Assembly (NCBI RefSeq): GCF_014197615.1
Contig: NZ_JACIFY010000008.1
Coordinates: 1-64,000, forward strand
Length of the DNA: 64,000 bases
Direction of reading: 5' to 3'
Origin: Rhizobium esperanzae
GTDB lineage: Bacteria; Pseudomonadota; Alphaproteobacteria; Rhizobiales; Rhizobiaceae
Shown here one piece after another: positions 27,601 to 35,909 of the stretch; the first letter of the stretch is position 1, and the number at the start of each line of letters is the position of its first letter. The notes under the pieces are model-generated. The model ran no database searches. It had not been told where the DNA came from and saw nothing but the letters and a program-made list of their open reading frames with translations. The position numbers were made by a program, and so were the translations under genes.

Positions 27601-27707
27601 GCGTCGGTGGCACGGTGCGGGCGGACGCAGATAAGCTCGCATTGAAAAGACAGGAGGTTTTTCGCGGGATCACCCAGTCACAGTTCGAAAATCTGCTATT
27701 CGGCTGA
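24669..27707 (+). CDS. Trimodular glycosyltransferase 2 - SAM methyltransferase - polysaccharide deacetylase
   Basis: A 1012-residue protein with three enzymatic modules. The GT2 module (about 1-250) has VSIITPAHG, IIDDGSTD and VVFLDADDA. The middle module (about 545-740) is a NodS-type SAM methyltransferase with GLELACAEGTFTRML and LIVCSEVLYYF. The C-terminal module (about 780-1012) is a carbohydrate esterase 4 deacetylase with LMYHQVS, TFDDAT (about 847) and HGVRH metal ligands; the second Asp of TFDD is present. Between the first two lies a poorly conserved 300-residue region. It may add, N-deacetylate and methylate an amino sugar on the polysaccharide (inference). Start at ATG 24669; a TTG at 24651 is also open. 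Confidence 0.85.
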   Translation: MPMVSIITPAHGAETTLSSTLQSLIAQTHADWECVIIDDGSTDRTAEIADRFAARDTRFRVLRQEQSGVSAARNAGLAQAKGDWVVFLDADDALASAHLEIMLNHTRTLPQADILHCGWRRLKDGAPWWRSHPAVKMDNPFAETARYCPFAIHAALLRRSRLAEIGGFDPEMTMCEDWDLWQRLARVGAEFAPVEGLMADVSVAAGSLSSNRIKHLDFGLKVIRRGHHSDPRIAYPVPALAQGITQAALGTACWYLATWLVGATIGQGDNPGELLDRVAEPLPPDADAYTLSAIMVDGIVVGAFPGEPIWPGLWSKIQDKLPDLEAWFDRHGPQEAFGSLLVRSLERKVADQLPTDVPATIGTTRIQPIDLDRPIVDLILPGIERLRCCIWQGPTLLGQLEFVVFGAIEADVIQDRLRTVFGLEFDDLTDPTAVVEDDFVNRPDHDEERAADMAAPSHRGVADRVLKLIAKLSYWAEAKTAAGWWSEQEPAPTPVDAISGVALAGRAEFDRIVEEESQRALAASAQMSKETPSKKTGPAGDEVPRYDTEAYWEELFSQVDPWDYRNNYETVKYLQTLQLLDDRRFSNGLELACAEGTFTRMLASRVDNLLATDISASAVARAASLQDDDAAVAYRQLDLLRDELEGPYDLIVCSEVLYYFENREKLRQIVDKIAGSLRPGGWFVTAHANLLVDMPNETGFGWPHEFGAVGIGEMFDQHPDLTLSVEARSPLYRIQRFEKVEHGGFLEPKRVEVNTAQPLPLQVASQVRWRGGQAVEAAASWNDVPILMYHQVSDDGADQLARYRQSPEAFEAQLAFLRDTGWRGMTLDRLLACFDEGAKPPEKTLVLTFDDATRDFMTHALPLLHRYGFPSSLFVPTGRVGGSAIWDSAYGSPAPLLTWEELAAVAKSDVTLGAHGVRHVRLSALAPESLLRELAGSKAMLEKCLGREVLAVAYPYGDFDPAIRDIAEQCGYRIGLSCVGGTVRADADKLALKRQEVFRGITQSQFENLLFG

Positions 27708-28745
27708 GACAAGAATGGGAGGTTCCGCCGTCCAACCCGCATCGTACTTTGTTCCCAGAGCAAAGCGATGATTGGGATTTGGAGAGAAATTAGGTTCCTG
27801 CTTCAGCCATGATCGGGCCTTTCTTTTGAGGTTCCTCATTGCCTTTGATCTCGCGTCGACCACAAGCATCTCGACAGCAATCGGCTTGTCATGTCGCGAC
27901 ATGGTAGCCACAAGTCCGATGAGCGCGCGGTATCGGCCCTGTTCAACTGCCTTCTGGGCGAGCCACCGGCCACAGCGGCGTAGGCCGGCCCGGATTGCAA
28001 GACCCTTTTCGGGGTGTCTCTTCAGCATTTCATCCGCGACCAGAATCCAGGACCGAAGCATTCGCGCCAGATTGGCTGACATGTTGTCGGGGGTTTGGCG
28101 ATAGCCGACAAGATGATCCGGCACCACTGCAAAATGCGAGAGTTCAGCGGCCAGGCAGTAGAAGAGATAATCTTCACATCCCTGCGCCTTGCGCTGTTGG
28201 AGTGAGGAGTCAAATCCTCCCGTCGCGTCGAGGACATGCCGCCGGACGAGTGGCGAGCTTCCATTTCCAATGAAGTTATCGGCAAGTACCTCGTCGAGCA
28301 CATCTCCCTCGATGGAAATTTCATTGCTCCGGTAAATGACGTAATTCTTGTGGTCAATCATCGCATACCAAGTGTAGACCAGCCCGACTTGAGGACCACC
28401 TGCCTCCAATGCCGCCAATTGCCGCTCAATTTTATCAGGCGACCAAAGGTCGTCAGCATCGAGGAATGCTACGAAGTCGGCCGACGTAGAGCGCCAACCC
28501 GTATTTCGAGCAGCAGCGACGCCGGAATTTCTTTGCTTCAATACTCGCACGCGCGGATCTATTTCAGCGACTGCTTGCGCAACAGCCAGGGTATGGTCCT
28601 TGGAACCGTCGTCCACCACGACGATATCGAGCGCCTGATGTGTTTGATTGCGAACGCTGCTGATTGTTTCAGTCAGAGTTTGTTCCGCGTTATAGGCGGG
28701 GATTACAACAGCAACAGTTACGTCACTTCCTGCGGATTTCTTCAA
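27696..28745 (-). CDS. Family 2 glycosyltransferase
   Basis: A GT2 enzyme of about 349 residues: VAVVIPAYNAEQTL, IVVVDDGSKDHTL, DFVAFLDADDLWSPDK (DXD type) and GCEDYLFYCLAAE on the acceptor side. The reading frame is open to 28880, but no ATG fits; a TTG at 28745 with GGAG just upstream is the best start and matches where homology begins. Its 3' end overlaps the end of the convergent trimodular gene by 12 bases. It is expected to act on the same surface polysaccharide. Confidence 0.78.
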   Translation of the reverse strand: MKKSAGSDVTVAVVIPAYNAEQTLTETISSVRNQTHQALDIVVVDDGSKDHTLAVAQAVAEIDPRVRVLKQRNSGVAAARNTGWRSTSADFVAFLDADDLWSPDKIERQLAALEAGGPQVGLVYTWYAMIDHKNYVIYRSNEISIEGDVLDEVLADNFIGNGSSPLVRRHVLDATGGFDSSLQQRKAQGCEDYLFYCLAAELSHFAVVPDHLVGYRQTPDNMSANLARMLRSWILVADEMLKRHPEKGLAIRAGLRRCGRWLAQKAVEQGRYRALIGLVATMSRHDKPIAVEMLVVDARSKAMRNLKRKARSWLKQEPNFSPNPNHRFALGTKYDAGWTAEPPILVSAE

Positions 28746-28880
28746 GCTCTCAACTCCGACGTCTGCACCATCGCAAATAAGGTACACCAAAAAGCCAAGC
28801 GCGCTGCCAAAAAGACGGTTACCCTCTACCTGTGAGGAAGCTGATCTGTAGCGTAGCGGCGAAGAAGATGAGCGTCTCAC

Positions 28881-30181
28881 CCTGATTGCCGCGCTATAGG
28901 ATCAAGCCCCAGCCCGTAATCGCAGTGCGCGATATAGCCGATCGGAACGCTCAGGCGCAGTTCCCCCGCCGCACCTCGAATTCTGAGCGGACACTATAAA
29001 TCCTCAATATTTTCAGGACGAAAAGCACCGATTAAATAGAATATCAACCAGAAAAAGACGATTAAGTCACGACAAGAAATAACCACCCAATAATGACCTG
29101 TGACAATCATAGTTTTTACTGTAACCATACCTGGGCACTGTGCAAGCATCCCTACCGGAGGACCCGCCATCACCCCGGCGGGTCCTCGACCTGCTTAAGG
29201 CAGGTTGCCGAAATACAATCGCTGTTATCGCTGCGTCGGCACAAGCAAATCCTGTTGCGGAAGGCGATATTGTCGTCGGGATCGGCTTTGATAAGAAAAG
29301 CCGATATCATTGGCAAGCGAGGTTCGCAGCGCCGGTTCTTCCCGCTCGACATTTCGACGCCACTTTCACTGATCCATGAAACAGGGATCAGCAAGGAAAT
29401 TACCACAAACAAGCAATCGACATGAATTCGATATTATTATTCGAAAAACACTCGCCAACATCGGCACAACCATTCGCCAGAAATACATATTTCCATTAAT
29501 ATCTATAGGAATTCCAGCAATGTTATAATTAAAACTTAAATACAACCTTTATCTGAATTTCATATATTTACCTTTTGATAAATTTTTAAGCAATACACAT
29601 GAATACCTGTCGCAGTTTATTCTGAGCTGGTGCTCGGTAAAACATCGGACTTACCTTCGGGACGGAAAAAGAAAAACTATTCGGAGCCATTTCCGGCTTG
29701 GCCTCTCGCCACCTCGCCTCACTGATGAGGCCTTTCAACCGATCGCCTAGCGATCCTCGGTTGTTCATGCATCAAGAAGCCGGCATGCAATTCGATAGCG
29801 CGATGACGGCCGCGAAAATACGCTAGCCGTAATGTACTGATAGATCTTCACATTTTCCTGTTCCCCACGACCTCGGCCAACAATGCCGCCGGTCGCATCC
29901 TGCCTGCCGTTTCAACTCGGCCTCCAGTTTCGCCCCTCCGGCTGAAAGCCTGAGGCGCAGGCATGCGCAGTCTTCGTTCGCAAGCCTTCCGATACGAAAC
30001 AACTTATATGCGCGGCCAGCTGGCACGGTCCTATTTCAACACGCCGGAAGGCCTGCCTCAAGGTTTCCATCTGTGTCGAAATGGTCGCACTCCCTCAGCG
30101 AATTAACCGTTCATAAAGCATTTGCTTGCTCAACTTATAATTTGTGTCATGGTCACTGTAAGTAGTGAGGGAGCTGAGCTG
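28881..30181. other. AT-rich intergenic region with three hairpins, no convincing gene
   Basis: About 1.3 kb lower in GC than its neighbours, especially 29400-29620. Three separate stem-loops are visible: a 10-bp stem AGGACCCGCC/GGCGGGTCCT (29159-29186), ATCGGCTTT/AAAGCCGAT (29281-29305) and CTGATCC/GGATCAG (29369-29391). None has a terminal T tract. Short frames (29140-29379 plus, 29586-29768 minus, 29823-30026 minus) have no good ribosome sites or family features. It may hold a small RNA or gene remnants. Confidence 0.4.
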
Positions 30182-30388
30182 ATGAGTGATCTAGCATCGC
30201 AGATTCCGGAATTTGGTTATGATGAACGCGTAATGATCTGCCGGAAGCAGATCGAGAAGGCGGTCTATCAGTTCATTGCAAATACGAAGGTCGAGGGATG
30301 CGATCCGGCCGAAGTCGCAATGGCCATCGCAGACATTGCCGACGATTACATTTTACTGCTGGCGCAGAAACGCAATTTGACCCACTGA
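30182..30388 (+). CDS. Small hypothetical protein
   Basis: A 68-residue protein starting MSDLASQIPEFG, with GAGGGAGC upstream of ATG 30182. Predicted largely helical, with two Cys (VMICRKQ, KVEGCDP), and no signal peptide. I do not recognise a family. It is transcribed toward the YcaO-TfuA group and converges with it. A TATAAT hexamer at 30136-30141 may be its -10, but no matching -35 is evident. Confidence 0.55.
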   Translation: MSDLASQIPEFGYDERVMICRKQIEKAVYQFIANTKVEGCDPAEVAMAIADIADDYILLLAQKRNLTH

Positions 30389-30688
30389 GATCAGCGATCG
30401 ACCGGTCATCCGGAAGCGATCCGAAACGTAGTATCGCCGCCGCTTCCCTGCCCGGAAGCAACGTCGGCGAGACCGTTTACCCCGCATCGAAACCATCACT
30501 GGGATGGAATGTCGAGCAGCTTCGGAAAGGCGCCCGGCGACGAACGGATTTGCTCAACCTGCAAATTCACGCCAGCCCGAAAATGAAACGCCGAAGCATG
30601 GGCACACACGTCGGGCGTCCGTTTCAGCCCGTGATCTCCGATGAGAAAGCAGATGGCCACAGCTTGATTGACTGCCCGGCCCAGGTAG

Positions 30689-30737
30689 GCGCATGCAATA
30701 GCCCCGAAAATCGAAGCTGACTTTCGGGGCCATGCGC
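30689..30737 (-). terminator. Hairpin at the end of the TfuA/YcaO operon
   Basis: A two-part stem: inner GCCCCGAAA (30701-30709) with TTTCGGGGC (30722-30730), and outer GCGCATG (30689-30695) with CATGCGC (30731-30737), separated by a 5-base bulge on one side. It lies 51 bases beyond the stop of the minus-strand small gene. There is no T tract, so it may be a transcript-end stabiliser rather than a simple terminator. Confidence 0.45.
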
Positions 30738-30787
30738 GGGTTTGAAGCGCCGGAGCGTTCTCGCCGCGTCCGATCGGACGCGCCGTA

Positions 30788-31042
30788 CTAATGACTTCTC
30801 ACACTCACTTGCGGCACCGGAGAACTCAATTCGCCCAGTTCCCTGGTCAAACCGTCCCCCACCTGCTGCTTCACGGCCTCGAGCGCCAGATCGAGGCAAT
30901 TCGTCGCGAACTCCAGTTTGACATCTTGAGCGACATGTCGCGCATAGGCGATCATGCGCGCCAGTGCGATGAGTTCGTCCCGACCGTCTTCCGCCCCGCA
31001 GTCTGCATCCATCTTGGCAATCAATGTCATGCCCATGCCCAT
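30788..31042 (-). CDS. Small protein downstream of tfuA
   Basis: An 84-residue protein starting MGMGMTLIAKMDADCG, chosen because GAGGGAGAA immediately precedes ATG 31042; the frame is open to 31171. It is helical and acidic, with Cys15 and Cys49, and ends SSPVPQVSVRSH. It follows tfuA by 94 bases on the same strand and is probably in the same transcript. I do not recognise a family. It could be a substrate, partner or unrelated passenger of the YcaO-TfuA pair. Confidence 0.55.
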   Translation of the reverse strand: MGMGMTLIAKMDADCGAEDGRDELIALARMIAYARHVAQDVKLEFATNCLDLALEAVKQQVGDGLTRELGELSSPVPQVSVRSH

Positions 31043-31136
31043 TTCTCCCTCAATGGAAGGAATGATACGCGCGCAGACATGATCGAGCCCGTGAAAAAAG
31101 CGTGACACAACTCCCGGTGACATTGCCGTCACCGAT

Positions 31137-31844
31137 TCAAAGCGTAGGTCGCGTCCGGAACAAGGTTTCATGCAGCTTCCAAGGCAGATCGACGTTCGAG
31201 CGGATGTCGTGGGCTTCCTGCACGGCTTTCAGCAATTCCAGCGCATCGATACGTTTTTGATCGACGGAATGCGAGGCAAGTGCCGCCAGCAGCTGCGGAC
31301 GAGCCGGCTCGTCTATCCCTGCGCATTGCTCGACGATCGCCCGCCATGTCCGCTTCTTGAAAAATATCGCGTTCGCCGCATCTTCGAGCGCCTGGCGCAC
31401 CCCCTCTGCCAGCAGCCCGCAATCCTCCATCGCATCGAGCGTGGCGCTGACGTTGACGAGCGGTATCGTCAACGGCTTGCTGCCGAGTGCCGTCGGCGCA
31501 TGCATGAGTGCGACAGCGGCATCGTCGATCAGCCGACCGGAGCGATAGTCCTCGAAAATGCGGCCGATCCCGACCATCCCGAACGGGTGACATTCCGCCG
31601 CCCGCAGGGCGCCCATGCTGGCGGCCCCGAAAACGGTGACGCCTAGCGAGAGAGCCTGGAGAATTTCCTTGTGCCAGACCGGTGCGGCATATTCGAAACC
31701 ACCGTCGATCAAGCCGATGACATTGGCGCCCTGCTCCAGCTGAGCCAGGACATCGCCTTGCATGGCGGGCGGCAGGACGCGGATCGCCCCGCCGGCAAGC
31801 GACGCCGCATCGGGAAGACTGGGACCTGCGAAAATGACCTTCAA
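31137..31844 (-). CDS. tfuA: TfuA-like core domain protein
   Basis: A 235-residue protein with the TfuA core: MKVIFAGPSLPDA, VIGLIDGGFEYAAPVWHKEILQALSLGVTVFGAASMGALRAAEC and MVGIGRIFEDYRSGRLIDDAAVALMH. TfuA proteins act with YcaO enzymes; in characterised pairs they supply sulfur for backbone thioamides or otherwise assist amide activation, and the name comes from trifolitoxin production in Rhizobium. ATG 31844 overlaps the YcaO stop by four bases, so the two are translationally coupled. Confidence 0.87.
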   Translation of the reverse strand: MKVIFAGPSLPDAASLAGGAIRVLPPAMQGDVLAQLEQGANVIGLIDGGFEYAAPVWHKEILQALSLGVTVFGAASMGALRAAECHPFGMVGIGRIFEDYRSGRLIDDAAVALMHAPTALGSKPLTIPLVNVSATLDAMEDCGLLAEGVRQALEDAANAIFFKKRTWRAIVEQCAGIDEPARPQLLAALASHSVDQKRIDALELLKAVQEAHDIRSNVDLPWKLHETLFRTRPTL

Positions 31845-33034
31845 AACCCCATCCCCTTGGCCAGCGCCCTTGCTCCAAATCGCCGGGCGCGCTCCCCTTC
31901 CGGATTTTCGAGCTCGGGAATAATGACCTTGACGACGCTGAAGGGAAGCGTGTCCTCGCTGAGGCGCACCGCGATGACCGAAGCGATCCCATTGTCGCGC
32001 AGGGCGTCAAGCACATGTTGCAACAGCTGCGCCAGATCCTGATGCCGACATCCTGCCCCGCCACCACGGCAAAGGTCTGCAGCAGGCGGTGCGGCAACCG
32101 CATCGAAGGCCCGCCGCATCTGCGGCGGCAGGGATCGCAAGAAAGTTGCGGGCGAAATATCGTCCCTGGCGCCGCTGATATAGGTCAGGCGGGATTGCAC
32201 GGCTTCCGTCACCGCCCGAATGGCCGCACGCACGGGAACCGGATGCGCCCCGCTGCCGCCGGTCACCTCGACGAGGCGGATGTCCTTCTGACCCTGAAGA
32301 TCCCCGGTGCCAGGGATAGTCTCCCCGGGACCCAGCATGGCGGTGAAACAGGGGACGCCGATATCGCTGGTGATATCGAACAGCTTGAGCGCCAATCCCG
32401 ATCTTTCGATCTTGTCGATCAGCCCGGTGAGGGCGCTGTCCTCGAAGCCGCGGGGATCGACGCAGCCGGCATAAAGATCGGCTTGCCGGCCCACCTGCCA
32501 CAGCACATGCGCATCACGCTCGATCCGCTCCAGAACGCCATGAAAAATCGCCTCCTCGACACTGTTTCCAGAAGCCAGGCCATCCGACGACATCCAGTAT
32601 CGCGCGTCACGCGTCCGGTCGAGCAACACCGCTTCGAAGGGAATGTGGATTTCGTCGCCACTGAGGATATTGACGCCGGCAACCCATTCGGTCACCTCAT
32701 CCGGCCCGAGATCGGCTTTATGGACGGCGGTCAGGCAGCTCAACCTGTCGACCGTGCAGCCCATCGCCTGCAGCCGGGACGAGGAATTGTGGACGCGCTT
32801 GACGAAAGGCTCGCCGGCAACCGCCCGTTCGAGGGCTTCCATGACAGTGGACGTCTTAGCGTCCAGATCGGTCAGGCCCTTTCCCTGAGCGATCACGATC
32901 GACCGCGAATTCGGTGTATATGCGCACCAGACAGGGATTCCGATGTCGTCCAATCCTGTATGCCGCGCCACTCTGGTAATGCCGAACCTGGCCAAAAAAG
33001 GTTCGACGCGGGAAAGAGTTTCCCCCGGCGACAT
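31841..33034 (-). CDS. YcaO-domain protein (TfuA-associated)
   Basis: A 397-residue ATP-dependent peptide backbone-modifying enzyme. ATP/Mg motifs of the family are visible: KTSTVMEALERAVAGE, EEAIFHGVLERIERDA and the TEAVQSRLTYISGARDD segment. The C terminus (ALAKGMGF) lacks the PxPxP ending of azoline-forming YcaO enzymes, as in TfuA partners. Activity would be cyclodehydration-like or thioamide formation on a ribosomal peptide or protein. The start has AGGATC just before ATG. No classic precursor peptide was found beside it. Confidence 0.87.
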   Translation of the reverse strand: MSPGETLSRVEPFLARFGITRVARHTGLDDIGIPVWCAYTPNSRSIVIAQGKGLTDLDAKTSTVMEALERAVAGEPFVKRVHNSSSRLQAMGCTVDRLSCLTAVHKADLGPDEVTEWVAGVNILSGDEIHIPFEAVLLDRTRDARYWMSSDGLASGNSVEEAIFHGVLERIERDAHVLWQVGRQADLYAGCVDPRGFEDSALTGLIDKIERSGLALKLFDITSDIGVPCFTAMLGPGETIPGTGDLQGQKDIRLVEVTGGSGAHPVPVRAAIRAVTEAVQSRLTYISGARDDISPATFLRSLPPQMRRAFDAVAAPPAADLCRGGGAGCRHQDLAQLLQHVLDALRDNGIASVIAVRLSEDTLPFSVVKVIIPELENPEGERARRFGARALAKGMGF

Positions 33035-33303
33035 GATCCTGTCGGAATATGGAGCGTGGTGGGTCAGATGACGGCCCTCGCCAAGGAATGCCCTAATTGT
33101 TCAAAACCCGGCCTTCAATAGGCCTTCCCTTTAAAGTCTTTATCGAAATATTCCGGCCGGGAACGGTGGCGATCACTTCCCTGCGTCGAAAACCGGCTTT
33201 GGCGCTTTCGGCATGGTGCCGATGACAGAGCGTTTCCGCCGCCCGCCCTTCGTCTCGATCAACCGCAGATCGCCAAATGCCTGCAGACGGAGACAATCCG
33301 TCC

Positions 33304-33729
33304 TCAGCCGCCGATAACCGGATCCTGCAACTCACCGTCGATCTCCGACAATCCCGTGACCGCCAGACTTTTGGCCAAGGCTACCAGTTTTTGCCTGATA
33401 TTCGGATCCTCGATGGCGATAAATGCCTTGTTGAGCGCCAGACCCTCCTTCGAGGACAAAAACTTGTTCAATTCGCTGGTCTCGCCTTCGATCGGTCCGG
33501 AACCGCCGTTCTCGAAGAAAAAACCGATCGGCACGCGCAGAATCTCGGATATCTTCTGCAGACGGCTGGCGCCTATTCGGTTCGCTCCTTTTTCATATTT
33601 CTGGATCTGCTGGAAGGTAATGCCCAGAAGCTCGGCCAGACCGTGCTGGGTCATCCCGAGCGTCTTTCGCCGAACTCTCACACGGTTGCCGACATAGACG
33701 TCGATCGAATTCGGGGATTTAGCCTTCAT
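33304..33729 (-). CDS. XRE-family transcriptional regulator
   Basis: A 141-residue DNA-binding protein. The helix-turn-helix at about residues 14-70 reads VGNRVRVRRKTLGMTQHGLAELLGITFQQIQKYEKGANRIGASRL, close to the rhizobial PraR/SinR-like group, and a C-terminal region of about 70 residues follows. GGGAGA precedes the ATG. It lies 269 bases upstream of the YcaO gene on the same strand and could regulate it, but rhizobia have several paralogues of this family. Confidence 0.82.
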   Translation of the reverse strand: MKAKSPNSIDVYVGNRVRVRRKTLGMTQHGLAELLGITFQQIQKYEKGANRIGASRLQKISEILRVPIGFFFENGGSGPIEGETSELNKFLSSKEGLALNKAFIAIEDPNIRQKLVALAKSLAVTGLSEIDGELQDPVIGG

Positions 33730-33942
33730 GTGAATAAGTCTCCCACTTTATCAGCATGCTCAGCCGTATAATGGAGAGTTTAAGCAAGAATGCAACTAAA
33801 AGTAAATATTTCGTAAGGAATTTTTTCAGCGTTACGCGGAGTAAAAGACAACCTGTGGATTATTACGTGGGATGCCCCGAAGGAACGCGCACCGCATTGC
33901 TCGTTGAATGCTGTCGAAACCCGCGCCGCTCCAACGCAGTCT

Positions 33943-34575
33943 CTAACGAGGCTTTCGAGCGACGGCGATCATCGACTTGGCCAAAACGGGGATCCGCCCG
34001 ACATATCCAAAACGCACATTGTCGAAGCCGGCTTCGAGCAACAGCGTGCTCAGTGTGCTCTTCGACCAGAACTTGATATGCCCATGATCCTTCAATGGCA
34101 TGAAGTGATCATCCATTTTTCCCATCACAGCCAGCACAAGGTTCTTCAGATAACCATGATAGGGCGTCGACATCACGGCGACGCCGCCCGGCTTGACGAG
34201 ATCGTACATCGTCGAGGTGAAGGCCCTGGGATCGTAGACATGCTCGATCACTTCAAGGCTGATGACGGCATTGAATGTGCCGTACTCCCGGGAAAGATCG
34301 TCATAGGCCGAGCCGACATTCAGCGGCAGTTCGGGATAACTGATATTGGCCTTGGCGATACCATCGCTGGAAGGATCGACACCGACGACGTAATAACCCC
34401 TCCCCGCAAGAGCGGCGGCGGCTCCGCCGGTGCCGCATCCCAAATCGAAGACGTCGCGTTCCGCAGAACCGTCGAAATGGTTCTCCAGCACATCGAGCAC
34501 CGCAGGCAGGATGTAGGAATGCGCGGTTGTCGGTTTGGCGTGAACATAGGTCGTTGCATCAGGCTCGACGGACAT
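33943..34575 (-). CDS. Class I SAM-dependent methyltransferase
   Basis: A 210-residue methyltransferase: motif I VFDLGCGTGGAAAALAGRG, the acidic post-I VVGVDPSS, AVISLEVIEHVYDPRAF (UbiG-like motif) and VKPGGVAVMSTP. Start at ATG 34575 with GAGGGAGAGGGGAA upstream; the frame is open to 34644. The substrate is unknown. Its position at the edge of the EPS locus suggests sugar O-methylation, but a small-molecule or lipid target cannot be excluded. Confidence 0.82.
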   Translation of the reverse strand: MSVEPDATTYVHAKPTTAHSYILPAVLDVLENHFDGSAERDVFDLGCGTGGAAAALAGRGYYVVGVDPSSDGIAKANISYPELPLNVGSAYDDLSREYGTFNAVISLEVIEHVYDPRAFTSTMYDLVKPGGVAVMSTPYHGYLKNLVLAVMGKMDDHFMPLKDHGHIKFWSKSTLSTLLLEAGFDNVRFGYVGRIPVLAKSMIAVARKPR

Positions 34576-34811
34576 TTCCCCTCTCCCTCGGCGATTGCGC
34601 GGCAAACCTATCAAAAAATACGTCGAAAATCTGGTTGAATGCACCGAATTCCAATGACGCTACAAATATAAATCTTTGATTTTATTATAAATAAATAAAA
34701 CCATCACACGAAAAAGCCTGCAGCGTCATCGATTCCCGACGGAGATAGCATGCAGCGCCTCCAGCGAAATCTATCGTCCCCGTCCGGATTGGCAGGCACA
34801 AAGGTGCCCAA

Positions 34812-35798
34812 TTGCCGACACGAAGCCAAAGATATTTAACGGATAAATGTATACTGCTGGATTCAGACAGCCCGATCGAAACCCTTCTCGCACCGGAGAA
34901 GACAAGCTTGCCCGAGAATTCATCGTCCGCAAATTCCAAACAGCCGGTGGGAAAACCGAAGATTCCCCTGGTCTTCTGGCTGCTGCTGACGATCTCCCTC
35001 TCGCTAGTCATGGGGACGGTGCTTCTTTCCAACGATATGAAACACTTGAAGACGGTCGGCCATTATTTTGGCTTCGATCTCTTTCCCCCTGAAGTCAAGC
35101 CGCCGCCGCCCAAAGCCCCTCCCCGCCCGTCGCCGCCGGCCGCCTTCACGCTTCCTGCGCACATCATCGAGCCGCCGATGGCACAGACCGCGTCGACTTT
35201 TCTGCGGACATGGCGGATATCCGGGCCGGCAATGTGTGCGGCGCTGCGCACTGCCGGCGTTCAAACCAGCGATTGGGCGCCGGCGAGCTTCAACGCCGAT
35301 ACGTTCGAATGCTTTTTCGAACATAGCGGCAAGCGGGAGAAGGATCAGCTTCCGAACTCCGTCTTCGTCATCGTTCGTGGCGATGCCGCCGGCACGATCA
35401 ACAATATGCGGGTGAAAATCATCAATCCCGAGACGGATCAGAATGGCCAGCTCGATCCCGGCATTCTGCGAATTTTCGAAACCATGCTGCGGCAACCGCA
35501 ATGGCTCGATATTCACGAGACGCTGAATGCGATCAAAAATCTGAAGGACGTCAAGGAAGACGGCTTCGGAGCCAGCATCAGCTTCACCCATGAGGTGCTC
35601 AACGCCGGGCGCTATAATTTCACGCTGTCGCTGGATGCGGCCTCGGGACCGCAGAAAAGAACGAGAAATTATTTCGCCAGCAGAATATGGCTACCATCGC
35701 CTGACCCGACAGCCGAGGCCGGCAGCCCGCAACCGGAATCAATATCGACGCCCGCCGATGCCGGGGCGCCGGCAGAACACCCGCAATCTCGGCATTGA
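34812..35798 (+). CDS. Single-pass membrane protein of unknown function
   Basis: A 328-residue protein. A cytosolic N terminus of about 50 residues is followed by one membrane helix (PLVFWLLLTISLSLVMGTVLL), then a Pro-rich stretch (about 94-110, PPPPKAPPRPSPPA) and a periplasmic domain of about 190 residues with four Cys-containing segments. I do not recognise the domain. The start is TTG 34812 with AAGGTG upstream. Position between a methyltransferase and the EPS genes suggests an envelope role in polysaccharide assembly. Confidence 0.6.
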   Translation: MPTRSQRYLTDKCILLDSDSPIETLLAPEKTSLPENSSSANSKQPVGKPKIPLVFWLLLTISLSLVMGTVLLSNDMKHLKTVGHYFGFDLFPPEVKPPPPKAPPRPSPPAAFTLPAHIIEPPMAQTASTFLRTWRISGPAMCAALRTAGVQTSDWAPASFNADTFECFFEHSGKREKDQLPNSVFVIVRGDAAGTINNMRVKIINPETDQNGQLDPGILRIFETMLRQPQWLDIHETLNAIKNLKDVKEDGFGASISFTHEVLNAGRYNFTLSLDAASGPQKRTRNYFASRIWLPSPDPTAEAGSPQPESISTPADAGAPAEHPQSRH

Positions 35799-35909
35799 TG
35801 CCGTGTGCAGCAGCTCCGGGACAGCGAACAGCAAGCTGAAGCGCAATGCATGAATCAAGTTCGATGCGACGCGCTTTCGGTTTTCGGCCGCACGCCGTGC
35901 GCCGACTTA

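Noticed and set aside
29140-29379. 79-codon open frame in the AT-rich gap
   Set aside because: GTG start without a ribosome site, no family features, and it spans two of the hairpins; may be a remnant but cannot be supported as a gene.
32015-33121. 368-codon open frame opposite the YcaO gene
   Set aside because: Antisense to a protein with intact YcaO motifs; composition is that of a shadow frame.
33093-33335. 80-codon frame between the XRE and YcaO genes as a RiPP precursor
   Set aside because: No ribosome site, overlaps the XRE gene 3' end, and lacks a leader-core layout.
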